DNA of 64,000 nucleotides, from positions 12,573,473 through 12,637,472 of the forward strand of contig OW203724.1 of NCBI GenBank assembly GCA_934045075.1, given 5' to 3'. The notes under the pieces were generated by a model. That model ran no database searches, was not told where the DNA came from, and worked only from the letters and a program-made list of their open reading frames with translations. The position numbers and the translations under genes were made by a program. Source of the DNA: Yponomeuta sedellus. Lineage: Eukaryota; Arthropoda; Insecta; Lepidoptera; Yponomeutidae. This document shows, piece after piece, positions 40,304 to 49,700 of this stretch. How positions within the stretch are numbered: the stretch's first letter is position 1; each line of letters opens with the position of its first letter.

Positions 40304-41656
40304 TCCGAGACTAGCACCCTCACCGATGCTTTTACTTCGGTCTCTCGCCGCAAGAAGAGGCAGCGTAAGCTTGCCACTTCTAAAAGGACTCCCTGCCCGT
40401 CCTCTGAGACTTCAGCCTCCCCCGCGGCCTCCGCCCCTTCCTCTCCCGCGGCTTCCGCGCCCCCTTCCCTTGCGGCTTTCTCTGCCGCCCCCTCCTCCCC
40501 CGCGGCTCCCGCGCCCCCCTCCCCCGCGGCTTCCACGCCCCCCTCCCCCGCTACGATACCCCCCCTCATGGATATCGACGTCCCCGTACCGACAGGATCG
40601 TTCGCACGGTCTTCCCCCCAGCCTCCGAAGGCAAAGTCCCCACCTCCCGTGTACCTACGGGACAAGTCCGCATGGACCAATCTTTCCAAACTATGTAAGG
40701 ACAATAATGTCCATACTATCAAGGCCCGGAATGTTGGCGATAGCATCGTCATTGAGACCGCCACCACCGACAACTTCAGGAGTCTAACTAAGCTCCTTAC
40801 CCTCAATAAAATCCCCTACCACACCTATGCGCTTCCCGAGGAGCGCAAGGTGCGGGCTGTCCTTCGTGGCGTTCCGACGGAACTATCCAAAGACGCCATC
40901 AGGGATGACCTTATCTCCCAAGGTCATCCCGTCGAGGCTGTGTATCCCATGCACAGTAGCCGCGGGAAGTCCTTCCCCCTGGCCTTGGTGGTACTCACCA
41001 ATTCCCCCCAAGCCCGCTCCATCTTCTCGGGAGTTCCCACAGTTTGTGGCCTCTCGAATATTAAAGTCGAGAAGCCCCATAGGCGGGGCCACCCCGGCCA
41101 ATGCCACCGCTGCCAGCTTTATGGCCACGCGGCGGCAAACTGCTCCGCTCCTCCCAGATGCGTGAAGTGCCTAGAGCCTCACGCCACTGCGGAGTGCTTG
41201 CGCACTCGCGACTCGGAAGTTCCTCCGGCTTGCGTACTGTGCAATCAGTCCGGCCATACGGCCAATTACCGGGGGTGCCCGCGTGCCCCCCGCCCCTCCG
41301 CCGCTAAGGCTCCCAAGGCCCCCTTCGCTCAGAGGAAATCAGTCCCGGCACTGAATACCCCTGCATTCCCACCCCTAGGCCGCCCCAGTGCCAAACCTAG
41401 CCCCCCACCGACCCCCGCATGGGGCCCCCGACCTAGCCCCCCCGCTACAGCCGAGCCCGTAGCGGCCACTCAGGCAAATCCCCCCTCAGATAGGTCTCAG
41501 ACAGCTGACGACCTTAGGCTGATCAGTGCTGCCATCAATAATATTGATCTGGCGGAGATCTCTAAACTGGCGGGCAAGCTGCGCGCCGCCACCTCCCCCG
41601 CTGAGCGTCTTATCGCTCTTGCCGAGCATAGCGATATGCTCTCTAGTCTCGTTTAA
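40304..41656 (+). CDS. LINE ORF1 (Jockey-type nucleic-acid-binding protein)
   Basis: The frame is open from the LINE border (SETSTLTDAFTSVSRRKKRQ), with the first good ATG at 40568. A Pro/Ala-rich region is followed by a PRE_C2HC-type domain (VRAVLRGVPTELSKDAI...KVEKPHRRGHPGQ) and zinc knuckles CHRCQLYGHAAANC, CVKCLEPHATAEC and CVLCNQSGHTANYRGC. Proteins of this kind bind the LINE RNA. The extreme N-terminus is cut off. ORF2 is absent downstream. Confidence 0.88.
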   Translation, partial: SETSTLTDAFTSVSRRKKRQRKLATSKRTPCPSSETSASPAASAPSSPAASAPPSLAAFSAAPSSPAAPAPPSPAASTPPSPATIPPLMDIDVPVPTGSFARSSPQPPKAKSPPPVYLRDKSAWTNLSKLCKDNNVHTIKARNVGDSIVIETATTDNFRSLTKLLTLNKIPYHTYALPEERKVRAVLRGVPTELSKDAIRDDLISQGHPVEAVYPMHSSRGKSFPLALVVLTNSPQARSIFSGVPTVCGLSNIKVEKPHRRGHPGQCHRCQLYGHAAANCSAPPRCVKCLEPHATAECLRTRDSEVPPACVLCNQSGHTANYRGCPRAPRPSAAKAPKAPFAQRKSVPALNTPAFPPLGRPSAKPSPPPTPAWGPRPSPPATAEPVAATQANPPSDRSQTADDLRLISAAINNIDLAEISKLAGKLRAATSPAERLIALAEHSDMLSSLV

Positions 41657-42088
41657 TTAAACTATTTCGTACTCCCCGGTCCCTCTCTTTATTTGTATTC
41701 TCCCTCACGATGAACTCTGTTCTGAACTGGACCACCTACTAGAGGCTCGGTCCCAGGCAGACACAGCCCCCGCCAGCTAATGTCCCCGCTTGTGGTGACA
41801 CTATTCTCTCCTAGCAGCCGTAGCTAACCTTCTAAGCGGACGCTTCATTTAGGGAGCTCCGCTGCGCACCCGTCCTCGGCCTCGAGGGGGTCGCTCCGAT
41901 GTCGGTTTAGGGGTCCTTAGGACCAAAACTAGCCCCAAGGTGGTGTTTAGTGGGTAGGCGCACTTCTTGTGAGTCCCACATTGGCAGCACGGCCGGGTCC
42001 GTGCTGTTATGCATGAGCATTCACCACCTCCCTCCCCCGTGTCCTCCGGAGGGTGCCCTTTATAGGGTTAAAAAAAAAAAAAAAAAAA
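40304..42088 (+). mobile_element. LINE lacking ORF2 in the BEL 3' LTR
   Basis: It carries ORF1 and then jumps to a 3' UTR. About 41720-41940 is only roughly 80% similar (by eye) to the 3' regions of the other copies, while the last 130 bp and poly(A) are identical to the copy in the 5' LTR. Non-autonomous. Confidence 0.85.
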
Positions 42089-42463
42089 CGACGATCGGCA
42101 TTCATTCATTCGGACTCATTCCCGCGAACGGACGAGCGAGCTGGAAGCTGAAGATACTCTCGAGAACAAGGTGTTTTCTTTGCGGCAGTCTACCCCCGAA
42201 CCGAAGCTGAACCCAGGCTGTGCAGCTAGCCGCAGAACGAGCGGCGATAAGAATTCACCGGAGGAGAGGCAGCGTGAGCGACGAGGCGACGAGACTACTA
42301 CGGCGGATCGACGTGACATCGAACTGAACGGGCGCTCGACTGGCCCTATACCTATAATACAGTCCACGTTTCTAATTCTTGTTTCTAAGGACGTAAAGGA
42401 GAGGGATTGAGAACTGAACTGAAGACGGGACGGGCTCTCTCTCACTCTCTCCTTTTCAATTTC

Positions 42464-43122
42464 GTATGCGCTTTTTATTACTTTTAACCCTAGTACCAAG
42501 TGTATAATTTTAAATATTTTCCTAGAAAGAAAAGGCGCATTTAAGTAGGCACTTTAGGCACAAATATCCATTATCAATCTAATAGCCCTTGGCTAAGTTG
42601 AAAAGTACCTATGATCGTCTATTGTAGGTTTCATCTTGACTTGTGAGTAAAAAAACAATAATTTCAGCCTTTTATGTATTTTAAAAAACATACGACGTAT
42701 CTGGTAGATGCGCATCGAAGAAAATATAAAATACGAAGTAGTAAGGGCGCATGTGGCAGATGTTCTCTTTTCTACTTAGTAGGTATAATACGTTCCAACT
42801 AGCGTCTAAGGCGCAAATGGTCACTTGCGACCTATCTATTAAGCATTAAAAACGATATCGAATAAGCGCCTATTAAACTTCCGATCATGAAATATTACTA
42901 TGAAGCTCAAAGGCGTATATGTGCAAATGCGGCTATTCTACTAAGTTTATATTAATTTCGGGTTTTCATCTTCCATTTAGTCAAAAAATTGGATGCATAT
43001 GCGCCCATTTCTACTACAGAAAATCGCTATAAAGCGAGATAGCGGAAAATAAAAAATACTGGCCGATGCGCCTTTTTTTGCTGATTCCAACAATGTATAT
43101 AACTCAATTTCGGAAAAAATGT
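42464..43122. repeat. Subterminal GCGC-motif cluster of the Harbinger-like element
   Basis: The motif (A/G)GGCGCAT or its inverse ATGCGCC recurs about every 50-100 bp (near 42466, 42533, 42709, 42746, 42810, 42865, 42995, 43066, 43128), with two more in 29241-29263. It lies in an otherwise AT-rich sequence. Confidence 0.6.
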
Positions 43123-43832
43123 TACATGCGCCCTTTCAACTATCGGGGGCAACATTAATGTGCAGAGACACCGATGATATTGGGTGCACCCTGTTTAGAA
43201 AATGTCACAAGAGCACAGATATTTTAAAATGATGAAAGATTATGCGAATATCCTGATCGTTTTCCAACAGTGTTCACAATGTCACTAGAATGTTTCCACA
43301 TTCACTCTGTATAACAAAAGACGTGTTGCCTGCGCGCCACTCTAGTCGCGACTGCTAGCGACGTGGAACAGGCGACGAAACGACGTGCCTGTGCCACGCC
43401 GCATGAGTATAATTCACAACGTGCCGCTTACGTACATTTTGTATTGACGCGTTATGAGGCGGCAAGATGCCTGCGCCGCGCCTTCACCTTACGCCTTTTC
43501 TGTATGTTTCGCGCCTTAGTATTCATTTACCTCAGCGCTTGAAATTGCTGATCTGCCGTGGTCTGAGCGAAGGCCTGTAGGCTGTACCTACCTACTCTAC
43601 AGTGGGACGTTTACAAGCTAAATAAAAAAAATGGTGGTACGGATTTGCGGAGGAAGAGGAATGTCATTCCAGCATTTACATGACATGGGTTTGAGGAGGG
43701 ATTCTGAAGCTGCAACGTGCACACGCATTCTGCACGGCTGTATGAATCTTTCCGACCTGGGAATCAAAATGCCTCCATAGAGAATCCTCATCAAGGTACC
43801 TAGTCCATTAACCTGTACAGTACAGCATATTA

Positions 43833-44046
43833 TAGTCCTAGCCGCTATGAAGAAAAAGCTGCATTTTATGATGAAGAATTTTTCAATGTTTTTCAAAGAA
43901 GTGGCGCCCTCTCCTAAGGGGTGAAACTTGTGCTGCTGCGGGTCAAATCGCTTATTTTTGTCCCTACTATCACTGTGCAAAACGGCTTGCTTTCATCATA
44001 AAATGCAGCTTTTCCGCAAAAAAGAGCCGTAGCTGCTAGGACTATT
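43833..44046. repeat. Inverted repeat around 110-bp spacer
   Basis: ATAGTCCTAGCCGC...AGCTGCATTTTATGATGAAG is answered by CTTTCATCATAAAATGCAGCT...AGCTGCTAGGACTAT, with small insertions. Likely a decayed MITE. The 120-codon minus frame 43980-43618 over it shows no family resemblance. Confidence 0.6.
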
Positions 44047-44139
44047 AAACAAAAAAATGCTTAGCTAGTTATTTAAACAGTAGACAGTAGAATTTACAAT
44101 GACAGTCCTCTCAGAAAGGGAAAGAGAGAGAGAGAATAG

Positions 44140-44792
44140 GGCTTAATTACCACGCGTGCCCACCGCGGGTTGGCAATTCAAACGCTGAGGTAGTTGAACA
44201 TCTCAGACTGGTTTCCTCACGATGTTTTCCTTCAGAATTAGCGAGTGGTATTACTACTAAAACTTAAAAAATATTTGTGAAGTTATAGTAGCTTAACTTG
44301 GAAAACTAAGTCATTGGTGCCTACCACAGAACATAAAATGTTCTATGGTGCCTACATGCCGTTATTGGAACCTATTACCTATAGTAGGTATATGGTAGTA
44401 AAAATATATTTTGTAAAAGCAAAGTCTCTATTAACAACATTGGTCATTTTTAAAACCTATTTAGAGGCTAAAAACATTGATCATACGTACCTACCTATAA
44501 AATATATATTTTTCTACTATTAAAATTATTATTATATTATTTATTTATTAGTATGTAGGTATGTATATCTTAATTATTTATTCATTTAATTATTTATGTA
44601 CTATGTGGTTTAAGTAAGTTTATATAAATTTCGTTGAATTCCTATATGCAATATTTCTGTATTGCACCGACTACCCGTCTCTAATTTCTTTCTTATCTCC
44701 GTCTATGGTTGCCTGGAAGAAATTGCTTTTAGGAATAAGGCCGCCAATTGTACTGTATTTTTTATATACTTTCTGTGTACAATAAAGAATAT

Positions 44793-44823
<31 letters not shown>
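44140..44823. repeat. Decayed SINE and LINE 3' end with (ATCT)n
   Basis: 44216-44240 has TTTCCTCACGATGTTTTCC. 44450-44476 repeats AACCTATTTAGAGGCTAAAAA of the foldback at 1638. 44660-44792 has GGTTGCCTGGAAGAAATTGC, GGAATAAGGCCGCC and GTACAATAAAGAAT, the usual 3' end of a lepidopteran LINE, followed by an ATCT microsatellite (about 44793-44823). Confidence 0.6.
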
Positions 44824-44824
<1 letters not shown>

Positions 44825-46578
44825 AAAATGTTTGAATGAGTTCTCTATTATCCCTCTCTTCATCCACTAGAAGCAGCATTTTTTCCATCGCTTAATTATT
44901 TATTTGCATGTTCTATCTAGTTGACATGCCCGTGCGGGGCATCCCTTACCTACCCTGGAGTCCTTGTGTCCGATATATATCAGCACTGTGTTACGTGTCT
45001 ATCGGAAATAGAGTGGAAGTATATTTATTCCACTCGATGAGCGACTGACCAATTCAAGTCAAGTCCAACCGGTTCTTTCCGGTCTACGTTTGCTTATACC
45101 TTCTCGTGCCCACGGAGAGCAAAGGGATTTTTCATTTATTAGATAGGTATATGAATTACATTAAAATGTCAGTGTCCTGTCCACCTACGTTTCAGCAAGC
45201 TAGCAGGTAGCGAGGTAGCAGGTGCTAGCAGGTAGCAGGTAGCGATATAAATAATCCTGTCTATAACAAAAGGCGCAGGAACGAACGCAGCGGACAGCCG
45301 AGTGCCGGTTTCCGTACATGCGAGGGTCTACGGCAATTACAATCACGTTATATTCATTGATTGAACAGTCCGCTTCCTAATCAACTTGGTACGCTTAGGA
45401 AACGGGCGAAGGTTGTCGGGCTTACGCCGACCTAGTTTCATGAAAATAGGGTCCTGGGGCTCCATTATGCCGTAGTAAGCCACGTAAATCGCACTGTATG
45501 GACTCTTAAATTTTTGGTGAAATAAAAAGCAGCCGATGTCGACTCAGCCAGGGTCGCGTCTTGAGACGACATGCGTCTAATAGGGATGTAAACAAAACAG
45601 GTAGAAACTGTATGAACCTGTGTGAAAAATTGAACCTACTCCGAACTGTGAAATTATGCCAATATTATATAAATATGAAAGTTCGTGACGATGTAGGTAT
45701 GTTACCTACTCATTTACGACAGCTGAACGGAGTTACATGAATAACACAGAATCTAAACGTGATATGCCGGTAATAAGTTCCCATGGGATAATGTTTAATT
45801 ATTACCGTTGTAACGGTGCAAACCTCTTTCACCATTAGTTTTTGATACTTCTTTAATCCTGTCTATCATTTTCAAAATTTAAAATTACGTCACCAATTTT
45901 TGAGATTTCCTTCATTTTTTAGCATTACTACTTTACATTTCAACTAGACCCGACTACATAATTCATAATTCTTTACCTGCTTATTTTGTTTTTTATCACG
46001 GGTATTTATTTTCACGGGTAGAATCTTGTTCACTAAATTGGACAAGTAAGAATAAATAGACCGTAGTTGAAGTCGTTTCAATTCTATTATTTATAAAACG
46101 CTTTACTACCTCACATAGTAACATTTTTTCAAGCCAAACTGTAACCTTATTTTATTCTCTGTTCTAAGCGCGTCTCTATTGTGTCCTCTAAACGTAGGTA
46201 CCTATTGGTAAAGTTAATTGCGATCCGGCATATGTCGTTCGTGAATTAAAACCAAACTACATTTGTAAAGGAATAATTTCTCGCCTTAATAATAAGTATG
46301 AGTTGTACGGATTGACCCTTTTTCGTATAGACATTTTTGCAGAGATTTGGTTAGAACGACGGTTTTTCACTATTTCAAGATCCGTCGGTAAAAGTGTAGT
46401 AAGCAAATCTCCAAAAAATGTCTCACGAGAATGAATGAACTACGAGTAGTTATAGGTACCTAGGCGGTTAGTGCTCAAGTAAATTGAGGGCGGGCGGCGA
46501 CGTAACATTGGCTCTTGGGCGGGCAGCAGTCGTCTGGCACCGTACTCGGTAGTAGGGCGGCGCACGGCAACTGCGCAG
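44824..46578. other. Intergenic region upstream of the acylphosphatase gene
   Basis: Contains a small AGCAGGTAGC tandem cluster (45196-45245) and no recognisable gene. The last 150 bases are GC-rich, with GGGCGGGC repeats at about 46488-46525, as in a promoter region. Confidence 0.4.
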
Positions 46579-46586
46579 TATAAACA
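46579..46586 (+). promoter_or_regulatory. Candidate TATA box of the acylphosphatase gene
   Basis: TATAAACA, followed 31 bp later by CCAGTG (A at 46610), a reasonable initiator, and 35 bp further by the start codon. Confidence 0.4.
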
Positions 46587-46644
46587 ATAGCTCCTGTCAG
46601 CTTAGAGCCAGTGTATTTCCTCACAGTCACAGAATCGCCCAGCT

Positions 46645-46708
46645 ATGGGCACGGAAGATCCAAACTCGCTTCATTCCGTGGACTTCGAAGTTTTCGGACA
46701 AGTTCAAG
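46645..46708 (+). CDS. Acylphosphatase exon 1
   Basis: ATG GGC at 46645, 21 codons plus one base (MGTEDPNSLHSVDFEVFGQVQ), donor GTAGGT at 46709. No other in-frame ATG is nearby. Confidence 0.88.
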
Positions 46709-49700
46709 GTAGGTCCTATTCTCAGTTTGTGAGGCAACTTGTCGATGTTGAAGTCGTTGGCTTTATCCAAGAGTGGGCATTGGAAAGCCTTATTATTATT
46801 TATTATTGCTAGCTGACCCCGCAAACGTTGTTTTGTCATATTAATTACCTTACGACTTAATCTCAGATCTACCAAAGAAACACATTTTTTTTATAAATAT
46901 CGGTGAAGCCGTTCGAAGCAGTTCGATAACAAATACTGTCACGAGATTATTAAATTAGTTTTAGAACCTAATATTTATGTCTATAACTACTCAGTCACTT
47001 TGTAGCTCTGTCGATCGTTACAGCTGATCTGAAGTAATTAGTGTCGATATAATTAGATCAGTTGCATACGCCCGCGCATTTGGGTCGATGTCAGCGACTA
47101 CAATCGATTGAGGCGCGGGTCACACAACCATCACTAATAGGACGTAGGACAAGGATGGGGTGCAGATGCGGTGTCATTTCCACGAACTTTCATACATTAG
47201 GTACGTACTGAAGCGATGGCCCACTCATCTATGTGGGTCATGTCCCATCGCTTTCGTTTCATCGCTTCGCCCTGCCCTCGCCTCTGTGTCACATCTGTGT
47301 TGCCTGCGCCTAAGAGCGCCAATAAGTAAAAGAACAGCGCTTTATGTCCGACTGCTAAATAGGAGGGTTATCTTTTTTGAGCATACGTATTCTTTATGAC
47401 CATGGGGGCAAAACGGCTTGACCGATTTTGACGTGTACGAAATGTAATGAGAGGAACCTACCGCCTGATGACGTTGAAAATTCAAAACCCGTTTAAGTCT
47501 TGCCCATGGAATTCCTATGGCCTTCCTGCGATGCAGGAAGAGACCTGTGCCCCAGTAGTAGGGTTGATATAGATGGAATTCCTAGTTTACGTTCAATAAG
47601 TATTATTATTTTATTTGTGTCACATCGTTGATTTTATACTTATCTAGGTGGTTATCTCTGCACCGTCTTCTAGGCCGGCCTCGACGTCGATGTCCGACGT
47701 GTGGCAATCACCCGGTGGCGAGTTTCCCCCAACTATTCTGGTGCATTCGACTGACATGACCAGCTCAACTCCGCCTCAGTTTCGCCTTCTGGACACCCGC
47801 GTCGATTATTCGGGTCTTTGCGCCTAGTGTACAACCTATTTCGGACGCAATCTATCCTCATCAGGCCGAAAATACGATCTATCGTTCTCTGACCAACCTT
47901 AAGCTTGGACTTTTGTTGTTTTGTCAGCGACCAATTCTGGGAGCCATAGATTTGAACGGGCAGACATATGACGACGATTTTCTGGTTTCCCTTTACTTTC
48001 GTAGTTCATTTTTCCGTGGTAGCACATCGACATCGTAAAGTCTACAAAATTGGTAGGCTACAAAAATGTAAAAGTTTTTCTATCCTGCTTCCTTATTTCT
48101 TCCTAAGAGTTGATATTTGAGATGCATCTACTAATGCCTGGAATCGTTTCAGGTTGCTACTTCACCAAGTATTGCCGGGACATAGCGGACCAGCTGGGCT
48201 TGGGCGGATGGGTCAAGAACTCCAAGAAGGGCACCATCGTCGGCAAGCTGCAGGGCCGCCAGGCAGAGCTTAACCAAATGTAAATAACTTACCTACCAGG
48301 TCCCCATTGAAAATCCCCATTGATGGGGATTTGTGAACTTTTTGTCCGTAAATCCCCATTGGCGTATCTTAGTATTGGCAATGGGGATTTGTGGACAAAA
48401 AGTTCATTAATCCCCATTGGGGTATAAAACGAAATATAAATGACACATTAATTATGAATCACAAAGTACTTATTTTGTAATACCAATACCTACATTATAC
48501 AAACACAGTTTTTCAACAATTTATAAAATCAGAGTTGTAATCAGACATCCTTATCTAAATTGAACATGAGTTTTACATTTACTAAGTAAATCACAGATTC
48601 TATGTAACTAGGTATTACATAACAATCACATTTTCACCGTCATTGATAAAATCACATAATTATGTTTCTTATTAACTAAACTAAATCAGTTTTTTTTTTT
48701 ACTATCTTTATTTACTTAGAAGCCTTGTTCAATGGGTAAAAGAGGACTTCATTCAAATATGGTGTGTATTTTGTCAGAGCCATCGCACTAATAATTTAGT
48801 CGAATCATGGAACAAACAAATCAAACATCGCGTGGTGAAAAAGAATTCTAATCTTATGAAGCTTCTCACTTCGTTGGCTGAAGATGCATCGTACTACGAA
48901 GTGCTTGCATTGCGGCTTACTCAAGGGAGCATAGGGATTACAGAAAGATCAATCCAAAGTATTAATCGCGATGTTTACATACGGGAGGTCTAAATGGAGC
49001 TTGTTAATGGCGAAATTACGATTGGCCATTGCTTGGAAAAATTAAGATGATTGAAATATAGAATTTAATTGACAATAAATATGTGATTTTATTAATGACG
49101 GTGAAAATGTGATTGTGTTGTAATAACAAGTTAATTCTATTAATTTTACATTAACGTTATTTACGTTAGTGTAAAACTAAGCAATCATCAATCACAGTTG
49201 TAAAACTGTGTTTGTGTAATATATGTATTAGTAGTAATACAATATAAATACTTACTTGTTTCATACTAATGTGTTGTTCTTTATATTTGTTTTATATACC
49301 AATGGGGATTTATGAACTTTTTGTTCACAAATCCCCATTGGCGTATCTTAGTATTGGCAATAGGGATTTGTGAACAAAAAGTTCACAAATCCCCATCAAT
49401 GGGGATTTTCAATGGGGATTAGTGGAATAACCCCATTATATTACGACGACAGATACATGGTCAGGTCATGTTTTTTTTCATACACAACACAATCATGGTC
49501 CCAAACTAGGATACCTTCTGCTATGGTAACTAGACAAGGACATCACAAACATGGAACTACACCTAGACTGAGAACACTTGAACAAATGAACGGCGGCCCC
49601 AAGTGGGAATCGAATACACGACCTCACGGAACGGCAATTAAAGCCGTTCCGTGAGGTCGTGTATTCGATTGTGATACGTGATACCGCTACACCAATAAAC

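Larger units (their letters stand above)
29274..42458 (+). mobile_element. BEL/Pao LTR retrotransposon with LINE insertions in both LTRs
   Basis: It starts TGTCGGCG and ends CCTTTTCA, with ATTTC duplicated on both sides (29269-29273, 42459-42463). Internal part 33220-39392: primer-binding site TGGTCCTTCGAGCCGGAT, leader, a 1723-codon polyprotein, polypurine tract CAGGGGGGAGAC. The LTRs differ at only a handful of positions in their first 0.9 kb, so the element is recent. Confidence 0.93.
39393..42458 (+). repeat. BEL 3' LTR (with LINE inside)
   Basis: LTR sequence 39393-40303 and 42089-42458. TSD CGACGAT at 40297-40303 and 42089-42095, the same nucleotide position as in the 5' LTR. Confidence 0.9.
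22006..43515 (+). mobile_element. PIF/Harbinger-like DNA transposon split by nested retrotransposons
   Basis: Perfect 47-bp inverted repeats lie at 22006-22052 and 43469-43515 (starting GGCGCGAAACATACAG), each flanked by TTA (22003-22005, 43516-43518), the PIF/Harbinger target duplication. Its own DNA is 22006-22417, 29177-29268 and 42464-43515, about 1.5 kb; the rest is the Gypsy and BEL elements. It keeps a short transposase N-terminus at 22161. Confidence 0.85.

Noticed and set aside
40228..40806. Gly/Ala/Glu-rich minus-strand frame
   Set aside because: Antisense of the Pro/Ala-rich start of LINE ORF1.
43618..43980. 120-codon minus-strand frame
   Set aside because: Overlaps a decayed inverted repeat and shows no recognisable motif.
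48281..48283. TAA as the true stop of the acylphosphatase gene
   Set aside because: It overlaps a good donor (GTAAAT), and the exon at 55205 supplies the conserved C-terminus in the right phase.
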